Part shown: positions 23,672 to 32,347 of the stretch, piece by piece
Layout of the letters: every line of letters starts with the position of its first letter
How positions within the stretch are numbered: the stretch's first letter is position 1
NCBI RefSeq assembly: GCF_000526195.1
Contig: NZ_JAFP01000001.1
Coordinates: forward strand, 904,001-968,000
Direction of reading: 5' to 3'
Length of the DNA: 64,000 nucleotides
From: Hippea sp. KM1
GTDB lineage: Bacteria; Campylobacterota_A; Desulfurellia; Desulfurellales; Hippeaceae
The notes under the pieces: model-generated
Databases searched by the model: none
What the model was told of the DNA's origin: nothing
The model's input: only the letters and a program-made list of their open reading frames with translations
Translations under genes and position numbers: made by a program

Positions 23672-25096
23672 ATGAAGCAGTATAAGACCTATATCGGCGG
23701 TGAATGGATTGAAACAGGTCAAACCATCAATGTCATCGACAAATACACAGGCGAGACCATAGCCACAGTTCCAAAGGCAGACAAAAAAACCGTCGATATG
23801 GCCGTGGATGCAGCCCATGAGGCTTTTGAGGTTATGAGGAAGATGCCTGCATACAGAAGGTCCGAGATTTTGGAGAAGGCTGCCAACCTTATAAAGGAAA
23901 GGTCAGAGGAGATTGCAACCACCATTTGCAGAGAGGCCGGCAAGGCCTGGAAATACTCAATGGGTGAAGTTAGCAGGGGATATGAAACATTCAAGTTTGC
24001 ATCAGAGGAAGCAAAGCGCATACATGGCGAGACCGTGCCTATGGATGCAAGCTCAGGCGGTGTAGGCAGGGTTGGTTATTACATTAGAGTCCCCATGGGT
24101 GTAATTGGAGCCATAACACCGTTTAACTTTCCATTGAACCTGGTGGCTCACAAGGTTGCCCCTGCCATTGCAAGCGGCAATACGGTTGTTCTAAAGCCTG
24201 CATCATCCACGCCAATAACCGCTTTGATATTGGCTGAGATTTTGGAAGAGGCGGGATTGCCAAAGGGTGCCTTCAATGTGGTTATAGGGCCTGGTGGAGA
24301 GGTTGGTGAGCCGCTTATTACAAATGATAAGGTCAGAAAGGTGACATTCACAGGCTCTCCCAAGGTTGGAGACAGGATCATGCGCATAGCGGGCATAAAG
24401 AGGGTCACACTTGAGCTTGGCAACAACTCCGCAACAATAATCGAGAAGGATGCAGATATTGATAAAGCCATACCAAGGTGTGTGGATAGCGCCTTTGCAA
24501 ACTCAGGCCAGGTCTGCATATCGTTACAGAGGATCTATGTACATAAAGACATTGCCGATGAGTTCACCAAGAAGTTTGCAGAGGCCACAAAGAGGCTGAA
24601 GGTGGGTAATCCCGTTGAGAAGGATGTGGATTTGGGGCCTATGATCGATGAGAGTGAAGCAAAGAGGGCAGAGGAGTGGATCAAGGAGGCCATAAGCCAG
24701 GGTGCTCAGTTGATTGTGGGTGGTGAAAGAGAAGGCAGGGTGCTGCGTCCCACTGTTTTGAGGAATACGACAAAGGATATGCGTGTTATGTGCATGGAGG
24801 TCTTTGCACCTATCGTTTCTATCGTTGAATACAACGATTTTGAAGAGGCTATTCAACATGTAAACGATTCCGATTACGGCTTACAGGCCGGTATTTACAC
24901 AAACGACATAAGGAAAATCCAATACGCCATAGACAACCTTGATGTTGGCGGTGTGATGATAAACGATACCTCCATTTTCAGGGTCGATCACATGCCCTAT
25001 GGTGGCAATAAGATGAGCGGAATAGGAAGGGAAGGCGTAAGGTTTGCAATAGAGGAAATGACCAATATCAAGATGGTGATGATAAATCTAAACTAA
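23672..25096 (+). CDS. NAD(P)-dependent aldehyde dehydrogenase
   Basis: A 474-residue member of the aldehyde dehydrogenase superfamily, near the lactaldehyde/GapN/succinate-semialdehyde group. The general base is E248 (VTLELGNNSATII) and the nucleophile C282 (NSGQVCISLQRI). The cofactor loop FTGSPKVGDRIM and the N-terminal signature ITPFNFPLNL are present. ATG 23672 is chosen because GGAGGTG lies 6 bp upstream; a longer frame from 23633 has no such site. Monocistronic, with its own terminator. It offers an NAD-linked aldehyde oxidation route beside the AOR operon; the substrate is not known. Confidence 0.88.
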   Translation: MKQYKTYIGGEWIETGQTINVIDKYTGETIATVPKADKKTVDMAVDAAHEAFEVMRKMPAYRRSEILEKAANLIKERSEEIATTICREAGKAWKYSMGEVSRGYETFKFASEEAKRIHGETVPMDASSGGVGRVGYYIRVPMGVIGAITPFNFPLNLVAHKVAPAIASGNTVVLKPASSTPITALILAEILEEAGLPKGAFNVVIGPGGEVGEPLITNDKVRKVTFTGSPKVGDRIMRIAGIKRVTLELGNNSATIIEKDADIDKAIPRCVDSAFANSGQVCISLQRIYVHKDIADEFTKKFAEATKRLKVGNPVEKDVDLGPMIDESEAKRAEEWIKEAISQGAQLIVGGEREGRVLRPTVLRNTTKDMRVMCMEVFAPIVSIVEYNDFEEAIQHVNDSDYGLQAGIYTNDIRKIQYAIDNLDVGGVMINDTSIFRVDHMPYGGNKMSGIGREGVRFAIEEMTNIKMVMINLN

Positions 25097-25120
25097 GAGG
25101 GGGGATGCCCCTCTTTTTTT
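25097..25120 (+). terminator. Rho-independent terminator after the aldehyde dehydrogenase
   Basis: GAGGGG-GGAT-GCCCCTC followed by seven T, right after the stop codon. Confidence 0.85.
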
Positions 25121-25129
25121 GGAGTCGAT

Positions 25130-25630
25130 ATGAGGTGGGCTACGACATTTGGTGCAAGCAGGCTAAACGATAAGGGATTATATCAGGAGGGTGTTGAGCT
25201 GGGGAGGTTTCTTGCCCAGAAGGGATATGCTGTCAAGTGTGGCGGATACCAAGGGCTCATGGAGGCTGTTAGTAAGGGTGTAAAAGAGTCAGGCGGTGTG
25301 GTTGTTGGTATAGGGCTTGAGGCGTTTGAGCCTTTAAGGGAGAATAACCCTTATCTAACCAAAAAGATAGTTGCAGGTGATCTATTCGAAAGGTTGAGGC
25401 TTCTGGTTAAGGATAGTGAGCTATTCGTTGTGCAGCAGGGCAGTATAGGCACGCTGAATGAGCTGTTTTTGGTCTGGGCGCTTAAATACTCCTTAAAAGA
25501 AACATTCAGGGTCTGTTTAATTGGTAAAAAATACCTATCCTTAAAGAATTGCGATTTTATACCTCAGGATACCTTGAGATTCTTAGAGATATACCCGACG
25601 CTTGAGGATTTTAAAGAGAGCTTAAGTTGA
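25130..25630 (+). CDS. LOG-like nucleotide-binding protein (TIGR00725 type)
   Basis: A 166-residue Rossmann-fold protein related to LOG / lysine-decarboxylase-like proteins. The nucleotide region is visible as CGGYQGLMEAVSKGVKESGG. The catalytic PGG.GT..E motif of true LOG phosphoribohydrolases is here QQGSIGTLNELF, keeping G-GT-(N)E but losing PGG. Cytokinin-type activity is thus uncertain. It starts with ATG behind GGAGTCGAT, just after a terminator, and ends next to the convergent tRNA-Ser. Confidence 0.72.
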   Translation: MRWATTFGASRLNDKGLYQEGVELGRFLAQKGYAVKCGGYQGLMEAVSKGVKESGGVVVGIGLEAFEPLRENNPYLTKKIVAGDLFERLRLLVKDSELFVVQQGSIGTLNELFLVWALKYSLKETFRVCLIGKKYLSLKNCDFIPQDTLRFLEIYPTLEDFKESLS

Positions 25631-25721
<91 letters not shown>

Positions 25722-25728
25722 GCCTGCT

Positions 25729-25757
25729 TTTATAGCAAAGAGGATGGTTGAAGTCAA
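25729..25757 (-). promoter_or_regulatory. Strong sigma-70-like promoter for tRNA-Ser(CGA)
   Basis: On the minus strand TTGACT (25757-25752), 17 bp, TATAAA (25734-25729), ending 8 bp before the tRNA. Confidence 0.7.
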
Positions 25758-25955
25758 AGAAAATCTCTCCTGATTTTCCTTGAAACGATAAGGAATCCAG
25801 AAACACAAAATCGCCAATAAACTGAATTATCTCTGTTAGCTAATTATTTTTATTACCTGCATGAAGCATCTATTTATGCCCATTTTATGCCTATTTTGCG
25901 CCCCTTTGTTGTAAAATAGCATAAAAAATCCAGCTTCCCTCTAAACTCATATATC

Positions 25956-28900
25956 CTAAAACTTACCATCCGGTGAATAGACCCAGCGGAATTCTATATA
26001 AGCATTCAGACCAACCCCGCCGGCATTTGTTATATAAACCTTAGCAAAATGCCCCTCCTTTGTTCTGATGCAGTATGTATGGCCAATCTTTACCTTGGTC
26101 ATGGCATAGTATTCAGTATAGCCTGTTTTTGGACAGGCCTTTACACTTTCCAAGGGAACGGCGCCCATATCCCTGACCTGTCCGACATTGAAGTAGGGTT
26201 TGTTGGCCTGGGGAACCTTGGGGTTTACATAGCCAGATGCAATATCCTCCTCGCTGTTTTTGTATCTTCCCGTCTCAAAATCCAAGGAATAGCCGCCAAA
26301 TTTCGGGTTTGGTGCATGGGTCAAATAGCCGGTCTTGACCTTATTGGTTGCTTTGTTTTTACTGTTTTGAGCCTCAAACACCATAAAGAAGCTGTCGCCT
26401 TCAACATTTGCTATGTAAGAATATGTCTTGCTCTTGGATGGTGTGAACTTGTTGATGATAGTAACCGTTGCAGTGCCGCTTTTTTTGATCTTACCGTCAA
26501 CCCTCCACGGTATAGACAGCTTTATTGAATACCTTATGAAGTTTGGATCATCCTCAAAACTCCTAAATGATACCAAGGCTGGCTTGCCAAAACTCAAAAC
26601 ACTTACGCCGTTGGCCCTGTTTTTTGAGCATATATCGACCCAGGCAGAGGCCAAGTCGGAATCCTTTAAAAAACCCCTAATATCCCTTCCTTCGGAATAG
26701 TATCTGGCAAACCTTCTTAAGAACAACTCGGCTTTGAGAAGAAAATCCTCATAATCTATCGTAAAACCCATTTGCGTTTTTTGGTTTGAGTAGTTCTCTA
26801 TCGTAAGGCTGCAATAGGAAACAAACGGATTTGATTTAATAGTGCATCTTGCCAGGTTGCCATTTACAGTACAATTTGACTTCACAGCGCCGCAATTTAT
26901 ATAGGCCTTTTTAGGATAGCACTTCTTAAGGTTGCAGGCAGGCTTTAGGTATGCCTCGATGTTGATGGGGTATGGATATAAGGCTGCAGACCACTTCTTT
27001 ATCGCATGGCCGTTTATCTTTATCGTCGTAATCTTGGGCGGGGCAAAGTATCTCTGCTTATTTTCCATTCTAACTATCCTTTCCTCATAATCCGATATGT
27101 TAAAGGATGGTTTAAATGGTAAGGCCTTGGCAAAACCCAGATACTTATTACACGCCCATGCGTTGTTTTTTGCTATGCACTCATCGAGCCTGTTTTTTAT
27201 CTTTATCTCGATAAATTTGAGTTTTTCCAGGGTTGAAACGGCACTTTCGAAATCGGATTTAAACGAATTGGAACAGTAAGGGGTCTCTATTCCTCGATAG
27301 TTATTCATGAAGGAGTTGTATGCATTCCTTAAATCGGATGGCCACAGCTTTAGTTTCGATGCAACCCTCCTCATCTGCTCTATAAATCGGTCATCCTCAA
27401 GGTTTCGCTCCTTTATATGCTTGCACTGATTAAGCTGTTGGTAGGCCTTCTGCTTTAAGGATTCATAGTAAGACAATTTATGATAGACCTTCTCCGATAG
27501 GGCCTGTCTCTTTATCCATTCAATTTGGGACTCATCCACCCCTCTATCGCCATCTAAGTTAGAAGGCAATGCCCTTGTAATAAGGTAGTTGAGTTTCTTC
27601 ATATATCCAACGAATTTTTCAACATCACTAAAATCAGCAGACCCTTTTTGTTTTTTGGATGCCTCAAACACCAATATGGATAGGGTTTTGTAATAGTTTA
27701 ACTGCTGAGAGAGAAAATCCCTGTCGCCCATAATTGTGTCGTAGTCGTTTAAATAGTAATTCTGCAAATCCTCCAATTTGTTTATGGCAGATGCAGCCTT
27801 CGGTATGTGGCTTTTGTAATCGTCGATGCAGTGCATGTTGTACTTTGAATAGACCTCATATGTTAAATACTCCTCTATCTTGTCCTCAAACTCCCCCTCT
27901 AATACGCCAAAATTCCTCAAGTAATCGGAGAATTCAGCATTGAGCCTATCCTCTTTTTCTGCGATAAAAGAGGCAATACTGTATGTCTTTTCAAGGCAGT
28001 CCATAGACTCATAAAACACCCTCTCAAAATACCCGCCCGACAGCTTGCCCTGATTGGAAAGCCTAAAAAGCTCGTTTATTAGATAATGGTTGTATTTACA
28101 CCGGTTGTTTTTGCTGAATGTATCTATTTCCCTTTTTGCCTTCTTAATGCGACTCAACATGTCGTCCTTTTCACATATGCTTTTGTTTAGCCTTTTTAGA
28201 TCCTCCTCTGCCTTCTCTCTTGTTGCTTTTGCCTGATTATAAAAATCTTGAGCCTTGCTTATGAAAGATTCTGCTTCTTTTCTTTCAACATAAGGCAGTA
28301 TATTGTTCTTCATTGCGCCAAATAAAAAGTTATTGGCCGACAGGTATTGCCTGTAATTTATGTTTTTATCGATAAAAGCATCTTTTAGTCTTCTTAGATA
28401 GGAGACATACCTGCCTAAATCTATCCTTGCTGTCTTACTGCCGCTATTTAGCTGTTTTTTGATGCTTTGAATATCCCTATTGATGCTGCTTACTATCTCA
28501 TCCCTGAATCTTCCAAAGTTCCTTTGAGTTATCACATTAACAACCACATATACCGGCACATCGGATATCTCCTTCTTGAGCTTTTGAAAATCCCCCTTAG
28601 GCGGCACCGAGACACTCTTTTTAGGTGTGGCCTTTTTGGAAGCCTTCTCGATGTTTCTTCTAAAATCCCCATCCAGCACAAACAGCCTTAAATAATCCAG
28701 ATTGGCCTCATACCCTGCAAGGCTTAGTTTTTTCATAATCTCCACCACATCCTTATAGGTAAGCCGCTCAAGCAAAGAGATAAAACGCTCATAGTCGGCT
28801 ATGGTTAGGTTGGAGTTGGAGGCCTTATTTATTGCGCATACCTTCAAAACGGTTGTCTTGTAATCCTTTTCCTCCATAAACCGTCTTATGTTGTTGATGG

Positions 28901-29621
28901 TTATAGCCTCGTTTGCACATCTCAATTTCTTCACTGCCGCCCTGACCATATACCTTGCCTTCCATTTCAAATACCTGATCTCTTGCTGCTTCTGTTTGGC
29001 AGCGGCCTGAAGCCTCCTTAAGGCCAAAAAGTATTTCCTGTATTTAGTGTTTACCTCTAAGGTCTTTGACCACATCTCAAACTTCAACTGCTCTATCCAC
29101 TTATCCCTATCCTTAAAAAACTCGGTTCTGCCAAGCCTCATGCGATTATCGTCAAACCATTGGTCAAACATAGTTCTAAGCGTTCTTATATCGTCAACCC
29201 TTCTGGATGCCTTCCATCTTTCCATGCAAGGCAGTAGAAAATCCTTCAAAAATAGCCTTCTTTCAACATTCTTTCCCCAGCTTTGCACCGACTGAAGTGA
29301 GTATTTGGCAAAATCCCAGGCATAACCAACTATACTGCCCCCTGTTGAGCCCAACAAAAATCCAGCGATCTGCTTGGCCGCCTCCTCGCTTATTGTGTTT
29401 TTAGCCTTATCAAATTCACCGTGGGCGAATTGGTCTATAGCCTGTGTTATGCTTTCAACAGGAAGGTCTGTCTCAAGGACATCCTCAAGCATATCGTGCA
29501 ACTCTTGAATGTAATATTGTTTCTCTATTTTATTAAAATCCTCAGCTGTGATTTGGGCTTGAGCATTGAAAAACAGAAAGAATACAACAAAAACAACACC
29601 AATAACGGATTTTGTTCTCAT
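25956..29621 (-). CDS. Large secreted protein of unknown function (1221 residues)
   Basis: The start at 29621 is chosen because GGGAGGATGGG precedes it and a Sec signal begins there (MRTKSVIGVVFVVFFLFFNA, then QAQ); an upstream in-frame start adds 18 polar residues. The mature protein is highly charged, with long Lys/Arg/Glu-rich helical stretches between about residues 150 and 900 that look coiled-coil-prone. A Cys-rich part (ACNLKKC..., INCGAVKSNC...) lies around 960-1010. The last ~200 residues read as beta-rich (SIPWRVDGKIKKSGTATVTI, FNVGQVRDMG). No family recognised. Periplasmic or surface location is expected. It stands alone, divergent from the aroF leader. The 234-bp gap below it (25722-25955) shows only the tRNA promoter and AT-rich sequence. 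Confidence 0.8.
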   Translation of the reverse strand: MRTKSVIGVVFVVFFLFFNAQAQITAEDFNKIEKQYYIQELHDMLEDVLETDLPVESITQAIDQFAHGEFDKAKNTISEEAAKQIAGFLLGSTGGSIVGYAWDFAKYSLQSVQSWGKNVERRLFLKDFLLPCMERWKASRRVDDIRTLRTMFDQWFDDNRMRLGRTEFFKDRDKWIEQLKFEMWSKTLEVNTKYRKYFLALRRLQAAAKQKQQEIRYLKWKARYMVRAAVKKLRCANEAITINNIRRFMEEKDYKTTVLKVCAINKASNSNLTIADYERFISLLERLTYKDVVEIMKKLSLAGYEANLDYLRLFVLDGDFRRNIEKASKKATPKKSVSVPPKGDFQKLKKEISDVPVYVVVNVITQRNFGRFRDEIVSSINRDIQSIKKQLNSGSKTARIDLGRYVSYLRRLKDAFIDKNINYRQYLSANNFLFGAMKNNILPYVERKEAESFISKAQDFYNQAKATREKAEEDLKRLNKSICEKDDMLSRIKKAKREIDTFSKNNRCKYNHYLINELFRLSNQGKLSGGYFERVFYESMDCLEKTYSIASFIAEKEDRLNAEFSDYLRNFGVLEGEFEDKIEEYLTYEVYSKYNMHCIDDYKSHIPKAASAINKLEDLQNYYLNDYDTIMGDRDFLSQQLNYYKTLSILVFEASKKQKGSADFSDVEKFVGYMKKLNYLITRALPSNLDGDRGVDESQIEWIKRQALSEKVYHKLSYYESLKQKAYQQLNQCKHIKERNLEDDRFIEQMRRVASKLKLWPSDLRNAYNSFMNNYRGIETPYCSNSFKSDFESAVSTLEKLKFIEIKIKNRLDECIAKNNAWACNKYLGFAKALPFKPSFNISDYEERIVRMENKQRYFAPPKITTIKINGHAIKKWSAALYPYPINIEAYLKPACNLKKCYPKKAYINCGAVKSNCTVNGNLARCTIKSNPFVSYCSLTIENYSNQKTQMGFTIDYEDFLLKAELFLRRFARYYSEGRDIRGFLKDSDLASAWVDICSKNRANGVSVLSFGKPALVSFRSFEDDPNFIRYSIKLSIPWRVDGKIKKSGTATVTIINKFTPSKSKTYSYIANVEGDSFFMVFEAQNSKNKATNKVKTGYLTHAPNPKFGGYSLDFETGRYKNSEEDIASGYVNPKVPQANKPYFNVGQVRDMGAVPLESVKACPKTGYTEYYAMTKVKIGHTYCIRTKEGHFAKVYITNAGGVGLNAYIEFRWVYSPDGKF

Positions 29622-29692
29622 CCCATCCTCCCTTTCTAAAAATATTACCTGATAAACTATATCGTATTTCTTCAATCAAGAAAATAAAAAAC

Positions 29693-29721
29693 TTGCAAAA
29701 CGGAGATTTCTTTGGTATAAA
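29693..29721 (+). promoter_or_regulatory. Sigma-70-like promoter for the aroF leader
   Basis: TTGCAA (29693-29698), 17 bp, TATAAA (29716-29721). Transcription should start near 29728, only about 3 bases before the leader ATG. Confidence 0.65.
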
Positions 29722-29730
29722 CTCCTCACT

Positions 29731-29832
29731 ATGAAAAAGCTGGATCTGTTTGAGAAGGGATATTCGGTGTATTTCACATACTTTACATACTTTAACTTTA
29801 ACTATTACTGGTTTTTTGGGGGAGGGGGATAG
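29731..29832 (+). CDS. Aromatic-rich leader peptide of the DAHP synthase attenuator
   Basis: A 33-codon ORF (MKKLDLFEKG..., stop TAG 29830-29832). It encodes 7 Phe, 6 Tyr and 1 Trp, clustered in codons 11-29 (for example YFTYFTYFNFNYYWFF). This density of the pathway's end-product codons directly before a competing-hairpin terminator and the first gene of aromatic synthesis is the classic design of a pheL/trpL-type leader. No Shine-Dalgarno is visible and the promoter spacing suggests a nearly leaderless mRNA. Too short for usual gene finders. No other function is implied for the peptide. Confidence 0.82.
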   Translation: MKKLDLFEKGYSVYFTYFTYFNFNYYWFFGGGG

Positions 29833-29887
29833 TCCAGCTTAGCGGCTGTTTTGTAGATTCACCGAGCCGTTTGAATGGGCTATCCCC
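29825..29887 (+). promoter_or_regulatory. Predicted antiterminator pairing
   Basis: GGGGATAGTCC (29825-29835, spanning the leader stop codon) can pair with GGGCTATCCCC (29877-29887), eleven pairs with one G-U. Inside, GCGGCT (29842-29847) can pair with AGCCGT (29865-29870), which is the left arm of the terminator. A ribosome stalled on Phe/Tyr codons would leave this fold free; one reaching the stop codon would cover it. Confidence 0.65.
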
Positions 29888-29916
29888 AGGGATGGTCGAT
29901 TCAAACGGCTTTTTTT
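29865..29916 (+). terminator. Attenuator terminator upstream of aroF
   Basis: AGCCGTTTGAAT (29865-29876) pairs perfectly with ATTCAAACGGCT (29899-29910), 12 bp, followed by six further T. It sits 32 bp before the DAHP synthase ATG, with no other gene between. Confidence 0.88.
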
Positions 29917-29947
29917 ATTGGCCGAAAATTTTTTGGGAGGTGTTTAG

Positions 29948-30979
29948 ATGATTATCGTTATGAAGCGTTCGGCGACAGACGAAGACATTGAAAGGGTCAG
30001 CAAGAAGGTTGAGAGGATGGGTCTAAAAACCCATATATCCAAGGGCAGTCGCAAAACCGTTATAGGTGTCATAGGTGATATAGACAGCAAGATAAAGGAG
30101 TACGATCCAGTGGCCACCTTATCCTTAGATAAGGCCGTTGAGAGTGTCCAGAGGGTCTCAAAACCCTATAAATTGGCATCGAGGGAGAGCAGAAACGACG
30201 ATACCATCATCGATGTGAAGGGGGTAAAGATCGGCGGTGATACATTCACGCTCATTGCAGGCCCCTGTTCTGTGGAAAACAGGGAGCAGATATTAACCAC
30301 GGCAAGGGGCATAAAGAAGTGTTCAGCCCACATGTTGAGGGGTGGTGCATTCAAGCCGAGGACTTCACCTTACAGCTTCCAGGGTCTTGGAGAAGAGGGC
30401 TTGAGGTTGTTAAAAGAGGCATCGGAGGAGACAGGCCTGCCGGTTGTTACGGAGGTGATGAATCCAAAGGATCTGGATGTTGTGCTTAAATACGCCGATG
30501 TGCTCCAGATAGGGGCCAGAAACATACAGAACTTCTCCTTACTCAAGCTGGTCGGTCAGACGGATAAGCCCGTTCTCCTAAAGAGGGGTATGGCAACAAC
30601 GATTCAGGAGTTCTTAATGAGCGCTGAGTATGTAATGAGTGAAGGCAATGCCGATGTTATTCTCTGTGAGAGGGGCATAAGGACATTCGAAACAGCAACA
30701 AGGAACACATTGGACATCTCGGCTGTTCCTGTTTTGAAAAAGGAGACCCATCTGCCCGTTTTAATAGACCCATCCCATGCCGCAGGCAAAAGGGATTATG
30801 TGCCTGCACTCTCAAGGGCAGCCATAGCCGCAGGTGCCGACGGTCTTTTGATTGAGGTTCATTACAACCCCCAGATTGCCGTCTCCGATGCAGCCCAGCA
30901 GCTAACCGTTGAGGAGTTCTGTGAATTGGTTGAAGAGCTAAGAAGGATCGGTGAGGTGGTGGGCAAAAAGATCCAGTAA
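29948..30979 (+). CDS. aroF: 3-deoxy-7-phosphoheptulonate (DAHP) synthase, type I-beta with N-terminal regulatory domain
   Basis: A 343-residue first enzyme of the shikimate pathway, joining PEP and erythrose 4-phosphate. Residues 1-70 form the ferredoxin-like domain ([20 protein letters not shown]) that in Thermotoga DAHPS binds Tyr/Phe for feedback inhibition. The barrel carries [46 protein letters not shown] and [10 protein letters not shown]. Full length. GGGAGG precedes the ATG. Transcription is probably attenuated by aromatic amino acid supply (leader at 29731), giving two layers of control. It ends before the separate hom promoter. Confidence 0.95.
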   Translation: MIIVMKRSATDEDIERVSKKVERMGLKTHISKGSRKTVIGVIGDIDSKIKEYDPVATLSLDKAVESVQRVSKPYKLASRESRNDDTIIDVKGVKIGGDTFTLIAGPCSVENREQILTTARGIKKCSAHMLRGGAFKPRTSPYSFQGLGEEGLRLLKEASEETGLPVVTEVMNPKDLDVVLKYADVLQIGARNIQNFSLLKLVGQTDKPVLLKRGMATTIQEFLMSAEYVMSEGNADVILCERGIRTFETATRNTLDISAVPVLKKETHLPVLIDPSHAAGKRDYVPALSRAAIAAGADGLLIEVHYNPQIAVSDAAQQLTVEEFCELVEELRRIGEVVGKKIQ

Positions 30980-30987
30980 AATAAATT

Positions 30988-31016
30988 TTGACAGTAAGTA
31001 AAGAGTTTTCTATATT
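30988..31016 (+). promoter_or_regulatory. Near-consensus sigma-70 promoter for the hom operon
   Basis: TTGACA (30988-30993), 17 bp, TATATT (31011-31016). It lies 33 bp before the hom ATG and probably serves the tightly packed genes down to gpsA. Confidence 0.75.
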
Positions 31017-31048
31017 AGACTTAACTTTTGAGAAGTAAGGGAAGGGCT

Positions 31049-32347
31049 ATGGAAAGTGTAAATGTGGGTTTGTTGGGTGTTGGAACCGTTGGCAGCGGCG
31101 TTGTAAAGATTCTAACCAACAACGCTGACATAATAAAAAAGAGGCTCGGCTTTGAGTTAAACCTAAAAAGGGTCTATGCCAAACAGATAAAGGACGATGT
31201 TAGGCCGCTCCTTGAGGGCAAGATAGCATCGGGTTATGAGGAGTTGCTTGCAGACGACATCGATATAGTCGTTGAGCTTATTGGCGGGACGAGCTTTGCA
31301 AAGGAGTTTATATTAAAGGCGATACAGGCCAAAAAAAGCGTGGCAACGGCAAACAAGGCACTGCTTGCAGAATACGGATACGAGATATTCTCAGAGGCCT
31401 TCAAGAACAGGGTGGATATAGGCTATGAGGCTGCTGTTGCAGGTGGAATCCCCATAATCAAAGCCATAAAAGAATCACTGGCTGCCAACCATATAAAATC
31501 CATCAAAGCCATAGTAAACGGCACCTGCAATTACATATTGTCGGAGATGTTCTATAAGGAGATCTCATTCGAGGAGGCCCTAAAGGATGCCCAGGAAAAG
31601 GGATTTGCCGAGGCAGACCCTACATTCGACATAGAGGGCATCGATTCAGCGCATAAAATGGCCATATTAAGCTCCATATCGTTTGGCGATAATGTCAAGG
31701 CCAAGGATGTTTACACAGAAGGTATAACCAACATAGACCTTCTGGATATAAAGTTTGCAGATGAGTTCGGCTATAGAATAAAGCTCATCGGCATAACCAA
31801 TCTGTTGAACGGAAGGATAGATGTAAGGGTGCATCCAACACTGATAAAGAAAGACGACATACTGGCAAAGACAGACGGTGAGTTTAACGCCATCAAGGTA
31901 AAGACAGATATGAACGATGAAACTGTCTATATAGGAAAAGGGGCAGGGAGCCTGCCTACGGCAAGCGCCGTTGTGGCAGATATCATGGATATAGCAAGAA
32001 ACATCAAAAACAAAACAAATCTCAGGGTTCCTTTGATGGCATTCCCTTTTAATTATGTGAAAAAAAGGGATATTATCAACATAGACGATTTAACCATGAG
32101 CTATTACTTAAGGTTCACGGTGAAGGATCAGGCCGGTGTTTTATCTAAAATCTCAGGCATCTTGGGTGAATACAACATAAGCATCAAAAGCGTTGTCCAA
32201 TTGGGTAAAAACGAGGAATGGGTGCCGTTGATTGTATTTACACACAAGGCCAAAGAAAAAGACATAAAACAGGCGTTAACAATCATAGAGAAGCTCGATA
32301 TAATAAAAGAAAAGGTGCTTTTGGTGAGAGTGGATGATGAAGAATAA
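31049..32347 (+). CDS. hom: Homoserine dehydrogenase
   Basis: A 432-residue enzyme reducing aspartate semialdehyde to homoserine for Thr, Met and Ile. The NAD(P) motif is [15 protein letters not shown], the catalytic domain has [39 protein letters not shown] and EAD.TFD(I)EGIDSAHK, and a C-terminal ACT domain ([20 protein letters not shown]) should sense threonine. ATG 31049 is chosen for its AAGGGAAGGG site; the longer frame from 31028 lacks one. It overlaps argH by 14 bp. Confidence 0.95.
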   Translation: MESVNVGLLGVGTVGSGVVKILTNNADIIKKRLGFELNLKRVYAKQIKDDVRPLLEGKIASGYEELLADDIDIVVELIGGTSFAKEFILKAIQAKKSVATANKALLAEYGYEIFSEAFKNRVDIGYEAAVAGGIPIIKAIKESLAANHIKSIKAIVNGTCNYILSEMFYKEISFEEALKDAQEKGFAEADPTFDIEGIDSAHKMAILSSISFGDNVKAKDVYTEGITNIDLLDIKFADEFGYRIKLIGITNLLNGRIDVRVHPTLIKKDDILAKTDGEFNAIKVKTDMNDETVYIGKGAGSLPTASAVVADIMDIARNIKNKTNLRVPLMAFPFNYVKKRDIINIDDLTMSYYLRFTVKDQAGVLSKISGILGEYNISIKSVVQLGKNEEWVPLIVFTHKAKEKDIKQALTIIEKLDIIKEKVLLVRVDDEE

